Of a DNA stretch of 64,000 bases, positions 16,654-25,932 are shown one piece after another. Where the stretch lies: NCBI RefSeq assembly GCF_016863295.1, contig NZ_BOOP01000001.1, positions 1-64,000 of the forward strand. The letters are read 5' to 3'. Position 1 is the first letter of the stretch. Every line of letters begins with the position of its first letter. The position numbers and the translations under genes are program-made. This stretch comes from Planotetraspora phitsanulokensis (lineage in GTDB: Bacteria > Actinomycetota > Actinomycetes > Streptosporangiales > Streptosporangiaceae). A model generated the notes under the pieces. That model saw nothing but the letters and a program-made list of their open reading frames with translations. It made no database searches and was not told the origin of the DNA.

Positions 16654-16977
16654 ATGTTCGCCCTGATCCGCTACTCGGTCCCCGACGCCCAGACGGAGGA
16701 GTTCGCCGCGCAGGCGCGCGAGATCCTCGACGTGCTCGCGGGCCAGCCCGGTTACGTGAGAGGGCGGGTCGGCAGATCCGTCGACGAGCCCGCCCTGTGG
16801 GCGCTGGTCACCGAATGGGAGGGCGCCGGCTTCTACCGCAGGGCGCTGTCGGCCGCCCGCATGGCGATGTACCCGCTGATGATCCTCATGATCAACGAGC
16901 CGAGCGCGTTCGAGATCGTGGACGGCGGCCCGGGGGATTCCGAGCGTAGTCGTGAAGGGACTGTGGGCAACGCCTGA
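16654..16977 (+). CDS. Antibiotic biosynthesis monooxygenase (ABM)-like dimeric ferredoxin-fold protein
   Basis: 107 aa. The N-terminus [57 protein letters not shown] has the alternating pattern of the ABM/dimeric alpha-beta barrel fold, with the usual terminal strand-helix-strand and a W near the middle. Members are small heme-, quinone- or substrate-binding proteins; many are only structural homologues. It is divergent from the membrane-protein gene, 50 bp away, and precedes glyS by about 150 bp. Specific function unknown. Confidence 0.75.
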   Translation: MFALIRYSVPDAQTEEFAAQAREILDVLAGQPGYVRGRVGRSVDEPALWALVTEWEGAGFYRRALSAARMAMYPLMILMINEPSAFEIVDGGPGDSERSREGTVGNA

Positions 16978-17129
16978 GCGAGCCGCCGGGGGATTCCCCT
17001 AAGCTTGAGGGCGGATCAGGGCGGGTGCCGGAGTCTCCGGCCGTCTCTGGCGTGGGGATCCCGCCGGAGCGCCTGATCCGTCCGAACCCCGATCTCAGGG
17101 CCGACACCCAGCCGGATGGAGCTCCACTG

Positions 17130-18512
17130 ATGGCACGTCGCACCGACGTCTTGGAAACGATCGTCAGCCTCGCCAAACGGCGTGGGCTGGTCTTCCCGTC
17201 GAGCGAGATCTACGGAGGTCTGCGGGCGTCGTGGGACTACGGTCCCCTGGGAGTCGAGCTCAAGAACAACGTCAAGCGCGAGTGGTGGAAGGCCGTGGTG
17301 CAGGGCCGCGACGACGTCGTCGGCCTCGACTCGTCGGTGATCCTCTCCCGTGAGGTCTGGGAGGCCAGCGGCCACGTCAAGGAGTTCACCGACCCCCTGA
17401 CGGAGTGCCAGTCCTGCCACAAGCGGTACCGCGCCGACCACCTGATCGAGGCGTACCAGGAGAAGCACGGCGGCAAGGAGCCGGAGAACGGCCTGGCCGA
17501 CATCACCTGCGCGAACTGCGGCACCAAGGGCGCCTTCACTGACCCCCGCCAGTTCAGCGGCCTGCTGAAGACCTACCTCGGCCCGGTCGAGGACGAGTCG
17601 GGCCTGGCCTATCTCCGCCCGGAGACCGCGCAGGGCATCTTCATCAACTACCTCAACGTGCAGCAGTCGGCGCGTAAGAAGATCCCGTTCGGCATCGGCC
17701 AGATCGGCAAGTCGTTCCGCAACGAGATCACGCCGGGCAACTTCATCTTCCGCACCCGCGAGTTCGAGCAGATGGAGATGGAGTTCTTCGTCAAGCCGGG
17801 CACCGACGAGGAATGGCACCAGTACTGGATCGACGAGCGCCTGCGGTGGTACGTCGACCTGGGCATCAACAAGGACAACCTCCGCCTGTTCGAGCACACC
17901 AAGCTCGCCCACTACTCCAAGCGGACCGTCGACATCGAGTACCGGTTCAACTTCACCGGCACCGAGTGGGGCGAGCTCGAGGGCATCGCGAACCGCACCG
18001 ACTACGACCTGTCGACGCACGCGGCGGCCTCCGGGACCGAGCTGTCCTTCTTCGACCAGGAGTCCGGCGACCGCTACGTGCCGTACGTCATCGAGCCGGC
18101 GGCCGGGGTCGACCGGGCCACGCTGACGTTCCTCCTCGACGCCTACACGGTCGACGAGGCGCCGAACGCGAAGGGCGTCATGGAGCAGCGCACGGTCATG
18201 CGCCTCGACCACCGGCTCGCGCCGGTCAAGGTCGCCGTGCTCCCGCTGTCGCGCAACGCCGACCTGTCGCCGATGGCCCGCGACCTGGCCGCGCAGTTGC
18301 GCCGCCGCTGGAACGTGGACTTCGACGACGCCGGCGCCATCGGCCGCCGTTACCGCCGCCAGGACGAGATCGGCACGCCGTTCGCGATCACGGTCGACTT
18401 CGACACCCTGGAGGACCAGGCTGTGACGATCCGCGAGCGCGACACGATGGCCCAGCAGCGGGTGTCCCTCGACCAGGTCGAGTCCTACCTCCGCCAGCAC
18501 CTCAACGACTGA
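17130..18512 (+). CDS. glyS: Glycyl-tRNA synthetase, dimeric class II type
   Basis: 460-aa enzyme that attaches glycine to tRNA-Gly. The start is an ATG at 17130 with GGAG at 17118-17121; an open frame extends upstream to 17025 but lacks conserved sequence. The N-terminus [39 protein letters not shown] is diagnostic. It has the treble-clef insertion with CQSC and CANCG, class II motif 2 in [21 protein letters not shown], and a C-terminal anticodon-binding domain ([10 protein letters not shown]...). This is the alpha2 (eukaryote/archaea-like) form usual in actinobacteria. A strong terminator follows at 18558. Confidence 0.97.
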   Translation: MARRTDVLETIVSLAKRRGLVFPSSEIYGGLRASWDYGPLGVELKNNVKREWWKAVVQGRDDVVGLDSSVILSREVWEASGHVKEFTDPLTECQSCHKRYRADHLIEAYQEKHGGKEPENGLADITCANCGTKGAFTDPRQFSGLLKTYLGPVEDESGLAYLRPETAQGIFINYLNVQQSARKKIPFGIGQIGKSFRNEITPGNFIFRTREFEQMEMEFFVKPGTDEEWHQYWIDERLRWYVDLGINKDNLRLFEHTKLAHYSKRTVDIEYRFNFTGTEWGELEGIANRTDYDLSTHAAASGTELSFFDQESGDRYVPYVIEPAAGVDRATLTFLLDAYTVDEAPNAKGVMEQRTVMRLDHRLAPVKVAVLPLSRNADLSPMARDLAAQLRRRWNVDFDDAGAIGRRYRRQDEIGTPFAITVDFDTLEDQAVTIRERDTMAQQRVSLDQVESYLRQHLND

Positions 18513-18557
18513 GCGGCGAGCGGGCCGCGGCTGAGCGGCGACCGAGCTCACGAGCGC

Positions 18558-18594
18558 GAAAGGCGCCTTCCCGAATTCCGGGAAGGCGCCTTTC
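18558..18594 (+). terminator. Rho-independent-like terminator after glyS
   Basis: Perfect 16-bp inverted repeat (gaaaggcgccttcccg / cgggaaggcgcctttc) around a 5-nt loop aattc. It starts 45 bp after the glyS stop and ends in a short T-rich run. Confidence 0.9.
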
Positions 18595-18622
18595 TGCATT
18601 CACGGGGCTTCGAATAAAGCCG

Positions 18623-18636
18623 ATTCGCTTTAAGCG
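18623..18636. promoter_or_regulatory. ClgR-like box upstream of clpP
   Basis: ATTCGC-TTTAA-GCG, one base away from the GTTCGC-N5-GCG motif reported for the Clp regulator ClgR in Streptomyces (recalled from literature). It lies 103 bp before the clpP start codon in a relatively AT-rich leader. Confidence 0.6.
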
Positions 18637-18662
18637 TATGCGCTGAGAGTGAAATGTGCCCA

Positions 18663-18688
18663 CGGCGAAAAGATCGGGCTTTTCGCCG
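18663..18688. promoter_or_regulatory. 10-bp inverted repeat in the clpP leader
   Basis: Perfect arms cggcgaaaag (18663-18672) and cttttcgccg (18679-18688) with a 6-nt loop atcggg. It lies between the ClgR-like box and the clpP ribosome-binding site. It could be a leader hairpin or a second regulator site; no T-run follows. Confidence 0.55.
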
Positions 18689-18738
18689 GCATCCGGCGTT
18701 ACTGTCGCCTGGAGGATCGGCACTACCAGGGAGACCAC

Positions 18739-19320
18739 ATGACGGATCAGGGACGCCCGGGCGAGCGCAGGGAGCAGCTCGGAGACCGCCTGCGGGGTCA
18801 GCGCATCATCGTTCTCGGCCAGGAGGTGAACGACGAGATCGCCAACAAGATCTGTTCGGAGCTGCTCCTGCTGACGGCGGAGGATTCACGGCGTGACATC
18901 AGCCTCTACATCAATTCACCGGGCGGCTCGGTGTCGGCGGGGATGGCCATTTACGACGTGATGCAATATGTGCCGAACGACGTCGTCACCGTGGCGATGG
19001 GATTGGCCGCGTCGATGGGGCAGTTCCTGCTCTGCGCCGGCACCCCGGGCAAGCGGTACGCCCTGCCGCACGCCCGGATCGTGATGCACCAGCCCCTCGG
19101 CGGCATCGGCGGCACCGCGGCCGACATCGCGATCCAGGCCGAGCAGATGCGCTACACCAAGAAGCTGATGGCCGAGCGCATCGCCACCCACACGGGCCAG
19201 CCCGTGGAGCGGATCGAGCAGGACTCCGACCGCGACCGCTGGTTCACCGCGGCGGAGGCCAAGGAGTACGGGATCGTCGACCACGTGGTGGCGAGCCTCG
19301 CCGCCGCCCGGGCGACCTGA
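18739..19320 (+). CDS. clpP: ATP-dependent Clp protease proteolytic subunit (solitary paralogue)
   Basis: 193-aa serine protease subunit that assembles into a barrel and degrades proteins unfolded by ClpX/ClpC. Catalytic triad: Ser92 in GLAASMGQFLL, His117 in ARIVMHQPLGG, and probably Asp166 in EQDSDRD. The ATG at 18739 has AGGGAGA upstream; an upstream in-frame start at 18649 is unlikely. No second clpP or clpX is adjacent, unlike the clpP1-clpP2-clpX operon, so this is probably one of the extra actinobacterial ClpP paralogues. It is preceded by a ClgR-like box, consistent with stress regulation. Confidence 0.94.
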   Translation: MTDQGRPGERREQLGDRLRGQRIIVLGQEVNDEIANKICSELLLLTAEDSRRDISLYINSPGGSVSAGMAIYDVMQYVPNDVVTVAMGLAASMGQFLLCAGTPGKRYALPHARIVMHQPLGGIGGTAADIAIQAEQMRYTKKLMAERIATHTGQPVERIEQDSDRDRWFTAAEAKEYGIVDHVVASLAAARAT

Positions 19321-19460
19321 CCCGACCCCCGGCGAGGCGACCTGCCCCCGGCGCCCCGGCTCGCCCCCGGACCCTGACCTCACCTTCCAGGCACTTGACC
19401 TGACCGCCTGACACTGACCCGACCCCGGACGCCCATGGACTCGCGAGGACCGGGCCCGGG

Positions 19461-20939
19461 TCAGCAGGTGAGGCCGTTGGCGGGGACCTTGCCGTCGTTC
19501 AGGTAGGCGTTGACGGCGGTGTCGATGCACGGGCTCTGGCCGTACGCGCCGTGGCCCTCGCCGTTCAGGGTGAGCAGCACGGCGGTGCGGAGCTGACCGG
19601 CGAGCCTGGGCGCCCACTGGTACGGCGTGGCCGGGTCGTGCGTGACGCCGACGACGACGATGGGGTTCGATCCCGTGGCGTTGACGTGCTTGTTGGTGTC
19701 CTCGCCCGGCGTCCGCCAGACGCTGCACATGCCCGCGCTGGCCGCGGTGGCGGCGAAGATCGGGGTGGGCTTCAGCAGCTGCCGCGCCAGCGTGTTCGCC
19801 TGGTCGACGGTCGGGCGCTCGGTCGTGTCCGCGCAGAGGATGGCGGGCAGGGACGACTGCAGCGTCGAGTAGGTCCCGTTCGGCTGGCGTCCCGCGTACT
19901 GGTCGGCGAGGGCGAGCAGGCCGACCGGATCGCCCTTCCTGGCGTCGGTCAGCGCGTCGGTGAGCAGGGGCCAGGTCAGCCTGCTGTACAGGGCCTGTGT
20001 GATGCCGGTCCTGGCGATTGTCGCGGTGACCTCGCGGTCCCCGACCTTCACGGGGCGGTTCCCCAGCTCGTCGAGGAGTGCGAGGACCGCGCCGTTCGCC
20101 GTGGCCTTGTCGGCGCCCAGCGTGCAGCTCTGCCTGGTCTTCGCGCAGTCGGCCAGATAGTCCTCGTAGGCCAGCTGGAAGCCCAGCGCCTGGGTCTTGG
20201 ACATCTCGAGCATGCTCACCGAGGGGTCCAGCGCGGAGTCGAGCACCATCCGGCCCACGTTCTTGGGGTAGAGCGTGGCGTAAACGGCGCCGAGGTGGGT
20301 GCCGTAGGAGAAGCCGAAGTAGTTGAGGCGGGAGTCGCCCAGCGTGGCGCGGAGCATGTCCATGTCCCGCGCCGCGTTGACCGTGCCGATGTACGGAAGG
20401 ATCTTCCCCGACCTCTGGTAGCAGGCGTTGGCGAACTCGACGTCGAGGTCGCGCTCCTTCACGGCGTTCAGATTGGGCTCCTCGGCGAGCCACTGGTCCA
20501 TCCGCCTGTCGTCGAGGCACCTGACCCCGCTGCTGCGGTCCACGCCGCGGGGGTCGAAGCTGACGAGGTCGTAGCGCCGGCCGAGGACGGAGAAGGCGGA
20601 GGCCGCGTTGAGCAGCGTGGACACGCCTGATCCGCCCGGACCGCCGAAGTTGAACACGAGCGAGCCGAGCCGCCTGCTGGGATCGGTGGCCTTGAGCCGG
20701 ATCAGGGCGATGCCGATCTGCTCGCCGTCGGGCTTGGCGTAGTCGAGCGGCACGTTCATCGTCGCGCACTCGAACCCGGAGGACGTCGAGACCTGCTCGC
20801 ACTGCGACCACGAAAGAGGGTCGAGGCGGGTGGCACCGGCCGTGGCGGTCCCCTTGGAGCCGCAACCTGCCGCGCCGAGCCCCGCCGCGCCGAAACCCAC
20901 GATCCCCGCCAGCGTGGCACGCCAGAGCCTTCGCGACAC
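19461..20939 (-). CDS. Secreted alpha/beta-hydrolase, tripeptidyl-aminopeptidase (S33) type
   Basis: 492 aa with an export signal ending near LGAAGC (Cys26, lipoprotein-like though not a perfect lipobox). The catalytic core has the oxyanion region NFGGPGGSG, nucleophile Ser211 in GFSYGTHLG, and C-terminal TAP-like domain with TPYQWAPRLAGQLRTAV and a His in GEGHGAYG. It matches the SlpD/SlpE/Tap family of mycelium-associated tripeptidyl aminopeptidases of actinomycetes, which remove N-terminal tripeptides from proteins outside the cell. It is convergent with clpP, and its promoter lies in the shared 353-bp region with ppdK. Confidence 0.9.
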   Translation of the reverse strand: MSRRLWRATLAGIVGFGAAGLGAAGCGSKGTATAGATRLDPLSWSQCEQVSTSSGFECATMNVPLDYAKPDGEQIGIALIRLKATDPSRRLGSLVFNFGGPGGSGVSTLLNAASAFSVLGRRYDLVSFDPRGVDRSSGVRCLDDRRMDQWLAEEPNLNAVKERDLDVEFANACYQRSGKILPYIGTVNAARDMDMLRATLGDSRLNYFGFSYGTHLGAVYATLYPKNVGRMVLDSALDPSVSMLEMSKTQALGFQLAYEDYLADCAKTRQSCTLGADKATANGAVLALLDELGNRPVKVGDREVTATIARTGITQALYSRLTWPLLTDALTDARKGDPVGLLALADQYAGRQPNGTYSTLQSSLPAILCADTTERPTVDQANTLARQLLKPTPIFAATAASAGMCSVWRTPGEDTNKHVNATGSNPIVVVGVTHDPATPYQWAPRLAGQLRTAVLLTLNGEGHGAYGQSPCIDTAVNAYLNDGKVPANGLTC

Positions 20940-21292
20940 GTGTACCCTCCGTAATCGGTTGTATCGGGAGGGTTGCTTCTTTATACCGTACGGCCCCGTG
21001 TGATGTGAGCAGACTCACCGGAAACGGCGCCCGCCTGAGAAATGGTCTACACCAATTAACCCGGTCGAAACATGAAGTGAATCACCGGCGATGTCGTGAA
21101 ATTGGTTTATACCACTTGCGTACCCCTGGAAAAATGATCGATTTTTACGTGACTATGCAGTGGATTAGACCTATACATACCTTCCCACCTGGGCATATGG
21201 CTTATTGGGAGGGGTGTGATGTTTCACCCTGATTTTTGTCGGTAGAGTCCGGGCATCTGCGCGTTGGATTTTGAAGTCGCGAAGGAGCTCAC
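20940..21292. other. Long divergent regulatory region between the peptidase and ppdK genes
   Basis: 353 bp without a gene and clearly less GC-rich than its surroundings. It contains three related palindromic sites (see next entry) and a Shine-Dalgarno (gaaggagctcac) directly before the ppdK GTG. A TATACAT hexamer-like element follows the third site at 21172. It must hold promoters for both divergent genes. Confidence 0.7.
21043..21172. promoter_or_regulatory. Three DasR/GntR-like operator copies upstream of ppdK
   Basis: tggtctacacca (21043-21054), tggtttatacca (21103-21114) and tggattagacct (21161-21172) each resemble the TGGTCTAGACCA core of the DasR (GntR/HutC) site: 1, 2 and 3 mismatches respectively. 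The second also has flanking bases of the 16-bp consensus (ACCACT end). They are spaced 60 and 58 bp apart, so they could be bound on about the same DNA face. Distance to the ppdK start codon is 120-250 bp. Confidence 0.5.
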
Positions 21293-23929
21293 GTGCCCAA
21301 GTACGTTTACGACTTCACCGAGGGCAACAAGGACCTCAAAGATCTGCTCGGTGGTAAGGGCGCCAATCTGGCGGAAATGACCAATCTCGGTCTCCCCGTG
21401 CCGCCCGGCTTCACGATCACGACGGAGGCGTGCCGCCACTACCTCGGCCACGGCGGCATGCCGGACGGCCTCGCCGGCGAGGTGGCCGCTCATCTCACGG
21501 ACCTCGAGACCCGGATGCGCAAGCGCCTGGGCGACTCCGACGACCCCCTGCTCGTCAGCGTCCGGTCCGGGGCGAAGTTCTCCATGCCCGGCATGATGGA
21601 GACGGTCCTCAACATCGGCCTCAACGACGAGTCCGTGCTCGGCCTGGCCAAGCAGTCGGGCAACGAGCGGTTCGCGTGGGACTCCTACCGCAGGCTGATC
21701 CAGATGTTCGGCAAGACCGTGCTGGACATCGACGGCGACCTGTTCGAGAACGCGATCGACGAGCTCAAGGGCGACAGGGAGGACACCGACCTCGAGGCGG
21801 CCGACCTCCAGCGGCTCGTCGAGACGTACAAGGGCATCGTCCGGGACAAGAGCGGCCGCGAATTCCCCGCCGACCCGCGCGAGCAGATGGACCTCGCGAT
21901 CAGCGCCGTCTTCGACTCGTGGAACGCGCCCAGGGCCGTGCTCTACCGGCGGCAGGAGCGCATCCCCTCCGGGCTCGGCACCGCCGTCAACATCGTCGCG
22001 ATGGTCTTCGGCAACCTCGGGGCGGACTCGGGCACCGGTGTCGCGTTCACCAGAGACCCCGGGTCGGGGCAGCAGGGCGTCTACGGCGACTACCTCCAGA
22101 ACGCGCAGGGCGAGGACGTCGTCGCGGGGATCCGCAACACCGTGCCCCTGCAGGAGCTGGAAGGGATCGACACGGCCTCCTACCGTGAGCTGCTCGAGAT
22201 CATGGCGACGCTGGAGGGCCACTACCGCGACCTGTGCGACATCGAGTTCACGGTCGAGCGTGGCAAGCTGTGGATGTTGCAGACCAGGGTCGGCAAGCGG
22301 ACCGCGGAGGCGGCGTTCCGGATCGCGATCCAGCTCGTCGACGAGGGCCTGATCGACATGGACGAGGCCGTCACACGGGTGACCGGCGACCAGCTCGCCC
22401 AGCTCATGTTCCCCCGGTTCGCGACGCAGGAGGACGACCGGCGGCTGACGACGGGCATGAACGCCTCGCCGGGCGCCGCCGTCGGCAGGGCGGTGTTCAC
22501 CTCCGCCAGGGCCGTCGAGCTGGCCGGGCGCGGCGAGGACGTCATCCTCGTGCGACGGGAGACCAACCCCGACGACCTGTCCGGCATGATCGCGGCGAGG
22601 GGCGTCCTCACCTCACGGGGAGGCAAGACGTCGCACGCCGCCGTGGTCGCCCGCGGCATGGGCAAGACCTGCGTGTGCGGCGCGGAGGAGCTCGAGGTGG
22701 ACGTCGCCGCCCGGCGTTTCACCACTCCGGACGGCACGGTCGTCGAGGAGGGCGACGTGATCTCCATCGACGGCGGCGACGGCGCCGTCTACCTGGGCGA
22801 GGTCCCGGTCGTCGCGTCCCCCGTGGTGGAGTACTTCGAGGGGAGGCGCCCGGACGACGAACTGGTCGCCGCCGTCGACCGGATCATGGCCCACGCCGAC
22901 TCCGTGCGTGCCCTCGGCGTGCGGGCCAACGCCGACACGCCGGAGGACGCCGCCAGGGCCAGGAGGTTCGGAGCTCAGGGGATCGGGCTGTGCCGTACCG
23001 AGCACATGTTCCTCGGCGACCGGCGCCGTCTCGTCGAGGACCTCATCCTGGCCGTCACGCCCGAGGAGCGGCAGGCCGCGCTCGACGCGCTCGAACCCCT
23101 CCAGACCGCCGACTTCACCGGGCTGTTCGAGGCCATGGATGGGCTTCCCGTGACCATCAGGCTGATCGACCCGCCCCTGCACGAGTTCCTGCCGGACATC
23201 ACCGAGCTGTCGGTCCGGGTGGCCCTCGCCGGGGACGAGGCGCAGGACAAGGACCGCAGGCTGCTGGAGGCGGTGAAGCGGCTCCACGAGCAGAACCCGA
23301 TGCTGGGCCTGCGCGGGGTACGGCTCGGCCTCACCATCCCCGGCCTGTTCGCCATGCAGGTGCGGGCGATCGCCACGGCCGCGAAGCGCACGGGTGCCCG
23401 GCACGCGGAGATCATGATTCCGTTGGTGGGGGCCGTGCAGGAGTTGGAGATCGTCCGCGAGGAGGCCCAGGCGATCCTCGCCGAAACAGGCGTCGACGCC
23501 CTCATCGGCACGATGATCGAAGTGCCGCGGGCGGCCTTAACCGCCGGCCAGATCGCCGAGGCGGCTCAGTTCTTCTCCTTCGGCACCAACGATCTGACCC
23601 AGATGAGCTGGGGTTTCTCCCGCGACGACGTCGAGAGCGCGTTCTTCGGCAGGTATCTCGACCTCGGGATCTTCGGCGTCTCGCCGTTCGAGACGATCGA
23701 CAGGGACGGCGTCGGGCGGCTCATGCGGATCGCGGCGGAGGAGGGGCGGCGCACCCGGCCCGGACTCAAGCTCGGCATCTGCGGAGAGCACGGCGGCGAT
23801 CCGGACAGTGTGCACTTCTGCCACGAGATCGGCCTGGACTACGTCTCCTGCTCGCCCTTCCGCGTGCCGGTCGCGCGGCTGGAGGCCGGGCGGGCGGCCC
23901 TCGCCTCGCCGGAGAGCGACACCCGCTGA
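21293..23929 (+). CDS. ppdK: Pyruvate, phosphate dikinase
   Basis: 878-aa enzyme interconverting pyruvate + ATP + phosphate and PEP + AMP + diphosphate; in bacteria it serves PEP balance and gluconeogenesis. The N-terminal nucleotide-binding part begins KYVYDFTEGNKDLKDLLGGKGANLAEM and has SVRSGAKFSMPGMMETVLN. The swivelling phosphohistidine domain carries GGKTSHAAVVARGMGKTCVCG with His448. The C-terminal TIM barrel has GLCRTEHMF and the active-site Cys830 in GICGEHGGDP. GTG start at 21293 with GGAG upstream. Full length, no defects. Three GntR-like palindromes upstream suggest control by an aminosugar/carbon regulator. Confidence 0.97.
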   Translation: MPKYVYDFTEGNKDLKDLLGGKGANLAEMTNLGLPVPPGFTITTEACRHYLGHGGMPDGLAGEVAAHLTDLETRMRKRLGDSDDPLLVSVRSGAKFSMPGMMETVLNIGLNDESVLGLAKQSGNERFAWDSYRRLIQMFGKTVLDIDGDLFENAIDELKGDREDTDLEAADLQRLVETYKGIVRDKSGREFPADPREQMDLAISAVFDSWNAPRAVLYRRQERIPSGLGTAVNIVAMVFGNLGADSGTGVAFTRDPGSGQQGVYGDYLQNAQGEDVVAGIRNTVPLQELEGIDTASYRELLEIMATLEGHYRDLCDIEFTVERGKLWMLQTRVGKRTAEAAFRIAIQLVDEGLIDMDEAVTRVTGDQLAQLMFPRFATQEDDRRLTTGMNASPGAAVGRAVFTSARAVELAGRGEDVILVRRETNPDDLSGMIAARGVLTSRGGKTSHAAVVARGMGKTCVCGAEELEVDVAARRFTTPDGTVVEEGDVISIDGGDGAVYLGEVPVVASPVVEYFEGRRPDDELVAAVDRIMAHADSVRALGVRANADTPEDAARARRFGAQGIGLCRTEHMFLGDRRRLVEDLILAVTPEERQAALDALEPLQTADFTGLFEAMDGLPVTIRLIDPPLHEFLPDITELSVRVALAGDEAQDKDRRLLEAVKRLHEQNPMLGLRGVRLGLTIPGLFAMQVRAIATAAKRTGARHAEIMIPLVGAVQELEIVREEAQAILAETGVDALIGTMIEVPRAALTAGQIAEAAQFFSFGTNDLTQMSWGFSRDDVESAFFGRYLDLGIFGVSPFETIDRDGVGRLMRIAAEEGRRTRPGLKLGICGEHGGDPDSVHFCHEIGLDYVSCSPFRVPVARLEAGRAALASPESDTR

Positions 23930-24089
23930 TTGTGAAGTTCCACAGATCCGCCGGATTCACTGTGGAAGGCCCTGGTCGGAAGTCCCGGACGACGGGAGGG
24001 TTGACGGAATGGGGCCGTGGATCCGGCGGCTCTTGATGGCCTGAATCTGTTTGATCACTCTACGTACCTACCTTCAGGGAGGGCGTGGA

Positions 24090-25928
24090 GTGAGAAGAGG
24101 CCTGTTCCTACCTTCATTAGGCATCCTGACGGTCCTGGCGGCCGTCCTCGTGGCCGGGCCGCCGGCGTCGTCAGCCACGGAGCCGCCCCCGTCGAAGCAG
24201 TACCAGGTCGACGGCCCGTCGAACGTCACCCAACGTTCCGCGGTGGCGCGCACGGGTGCGGCGATCGACGAGGTCCACGGCAGGAACGTGGTGGTCACGG
24301 CCAACCCCGAGGAGGTCAAGGCCATTCGCCGGCTCGGCTTCACCGTGACCGAGCTCCCCGCGGAGACCGACGACGGGCAGGTCCACACCCTGGACTTCCC
24401 GCCGGCCGACTCCGGCTATCACAACTACGCCGAGCTGACGGCCGTGGTGAACCAGCTCGTGGCCGATCACCCGGCCATCGCGAGCAAGTTCACCTACGGC
24501 ACGTCGTACGAGGGAAGGGCGCTCATCGGCGTCAAGATCAGTGACAACGTGGGCACGGACGAGAACGAGCCCGAAGTGCTGTTCACCCACCACCAGCACG
24601 CCCGCGAGCATCTCACCGTCGAGATGGCGATCTACCTGATGAACCTGCTGACCGACTCCTACGGCAGCGACAGCCAGATCACCGATCTCGTGAACACGCG
24701 TGAGATCTGGATCCTGCCCGACCTCAACCCGGACGGCGGCGAGTACGACGTCGCGACCGGGTCGTACCGGTCATGGCGCAAGAACCGCCAGCCCAACTCC
24801 GGCTCCTCCAGCGTCGGCACCGACCTCAACCGCAACTGGGCCTACAACTGGGGCTGCTGCGGCGGCTCGTCGGGCAGCACCTCCAGCGAGACCTACCGCG
24901 GCTCGGCGGGCGAGTCGGCCCCCGAGGTGAGGGCCACCGCGAACTGGGTGCGCAGCCGGGTCGTCGGCGGCGTACAGCAGATCAAGACCAACATCGACTT
25001 CCACACCTACGGCGAGCTCGTGTTGTGGCCGTACGGGTACACGACCGCGGACACCGGGCCGGGCCTGACGGCCGACGACAGGAACGCCTTCGCCACGCTC
25101 GGCAGGAACATGGCGGCGACCAACGGCTACACCCCCGAGCAGGCGAGCGACCTCTACATCACCGACGGCTCCATCGACGACTGGTTGTGGGCCACCCAGA
25201 AGATCTTCAGCTACACGTTCGAGATGTATCCCGTCGCGAGCAACCCGGGCTTCTACCCGGGTGACGAGCAGATCGCGACGCAGACCGCGCGGAACAAGGC
25301 GGCCGTCCTCATGCTGCTGGAGTACTCGGACTGCGTCTACCGGGTGATCGGGAAGGAGTCGACGTACTGCGGCGGCGGCGGACCGGCGCCCACGACCGTC
25401 TACTCCGACACGTTCGAGACCGCCACCGGCTGGACCGCCAACCCCTCCGGCACCGACACGGCGACCTCCGGAGCCTGGGAGCGGGCCAACCCGGCCGACA
25501 CCAACTCCAGCGGGGCCAAGCAGCTGGGGACGACGGCCGGCGGCAGCTTCGACCTGGTCACCGGCGCCGCGGCCGGGACGAGCGCGGGCGACTTCGACGT
25601 GGACGGCGGCGTGACCTCGATCCGATCCCCGCTGATCACGCTCCCGGCATCTGGCAACCTCACGTTGTCGTTCTCGTGGTACCTCGGCCACGGGTCCAAC
25701 TCCTCCAGCGCCGACTACCTGCGCGTACGCGTCGTGGGCAACACGACGAGCACCGTCTTCCAGCAACTCGGCGCCGCCACCGACCGGGACGCCGCCTGGA
25801 GCACGGCCAGCGCCTCCATCAGCGGCTTCGCCGGGCAGCAGGTGCGGATCCTCGTGGACGCCGCCGACGCCTCCGGCGCCAGCCTCGTGGAGGCAGGCGT
25901 GGACGAGGTGAAGATCACCCAGTCCTGA
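24090..25928 (+). CDS. Secreted M14 zinc carboxypeptidase with C-terminal jelly-roll domain
   Basis: 612 aa from the GTG at 24090, preceded by AGGGAGGG; an ATG-type open frame also extends to 24051. A signal peptide ([25 protein letters not shown]) is followed by a short propeptide and the peptidase. Zinc ligands are His170 and Glu173 ([12 protein letters not shown]) and His305 ([13 protein letters not shown]); Arg248 lies in DLNRNW and the catalytic Glu378 in YTFEMYP. Residues about 440-612 form a beta-rich domain ([19 protein letters not shown]... [13 protein letters not shown]) of the MAM/CBM-like sort seen in secreted proteases. It follows ppdK by 160 bp and is convergent with the next gene, only 4 bp apart. 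Confidence 0.92.
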   Translation: MRRGLFLPSLGILTVLAAVLVAGPPASSATEPPPSKQYQVDGPSNVTQRSAVARTGAAIDEVHGRNVVVTANPEEVKAIRRLGFTVTELPAETDDGQVHTLDFPPADSGYHNYAELTAVVNQLVADHPAIASKFTYGTSYEGRALIGVKISDNVGTDENEPEVLFTHHQHAREHLTVEMAIYLMNLLTDSYGSDSQITDLVNTREIWILPDLNPDGGEYDVATGSYRSWRKNRQPNSGSSSVGTDLNRNWAYNWGCCGGSSGSTSSETYRGSAGESAPEVRATANWVRSRVVGGVQQIKTNIDFHTYGELVLWPYGYTTADTGPGLTADDRNAFATLGRNMAATNGYTPEQASDLYITDGSIDDWLWATQKIFSYTFEMYPVASNPGFYPGDEQIATQTARNKAAVLMLLEYSDCVYRVIGKESTYCGGGGPAPTTVYSDTFETATGWTANPSGTDTATSGAWERANPADTNSSGAKQLGTTAGGSFDLVTGAAAGTSAGDFDVDGGVTSIRSPLITLPASGNLTLSFSWYLGHGSNSSSADYLRVRVVGNTTSTVFQQLGAATDRDAAWSTASASISGFAGQQVRILVDAADASGASLVEAGVDEVKITQS

Positions 25929-25932
25929 CCCG

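Noticed and set aside
16978-17129. Glycine T-box or riboswitch upstream of glyS
   Set aside because: No T-box bulge sequence or specifier structure visible; only a weak inverted pair (gggcggatcagg / cgcctgatccg).
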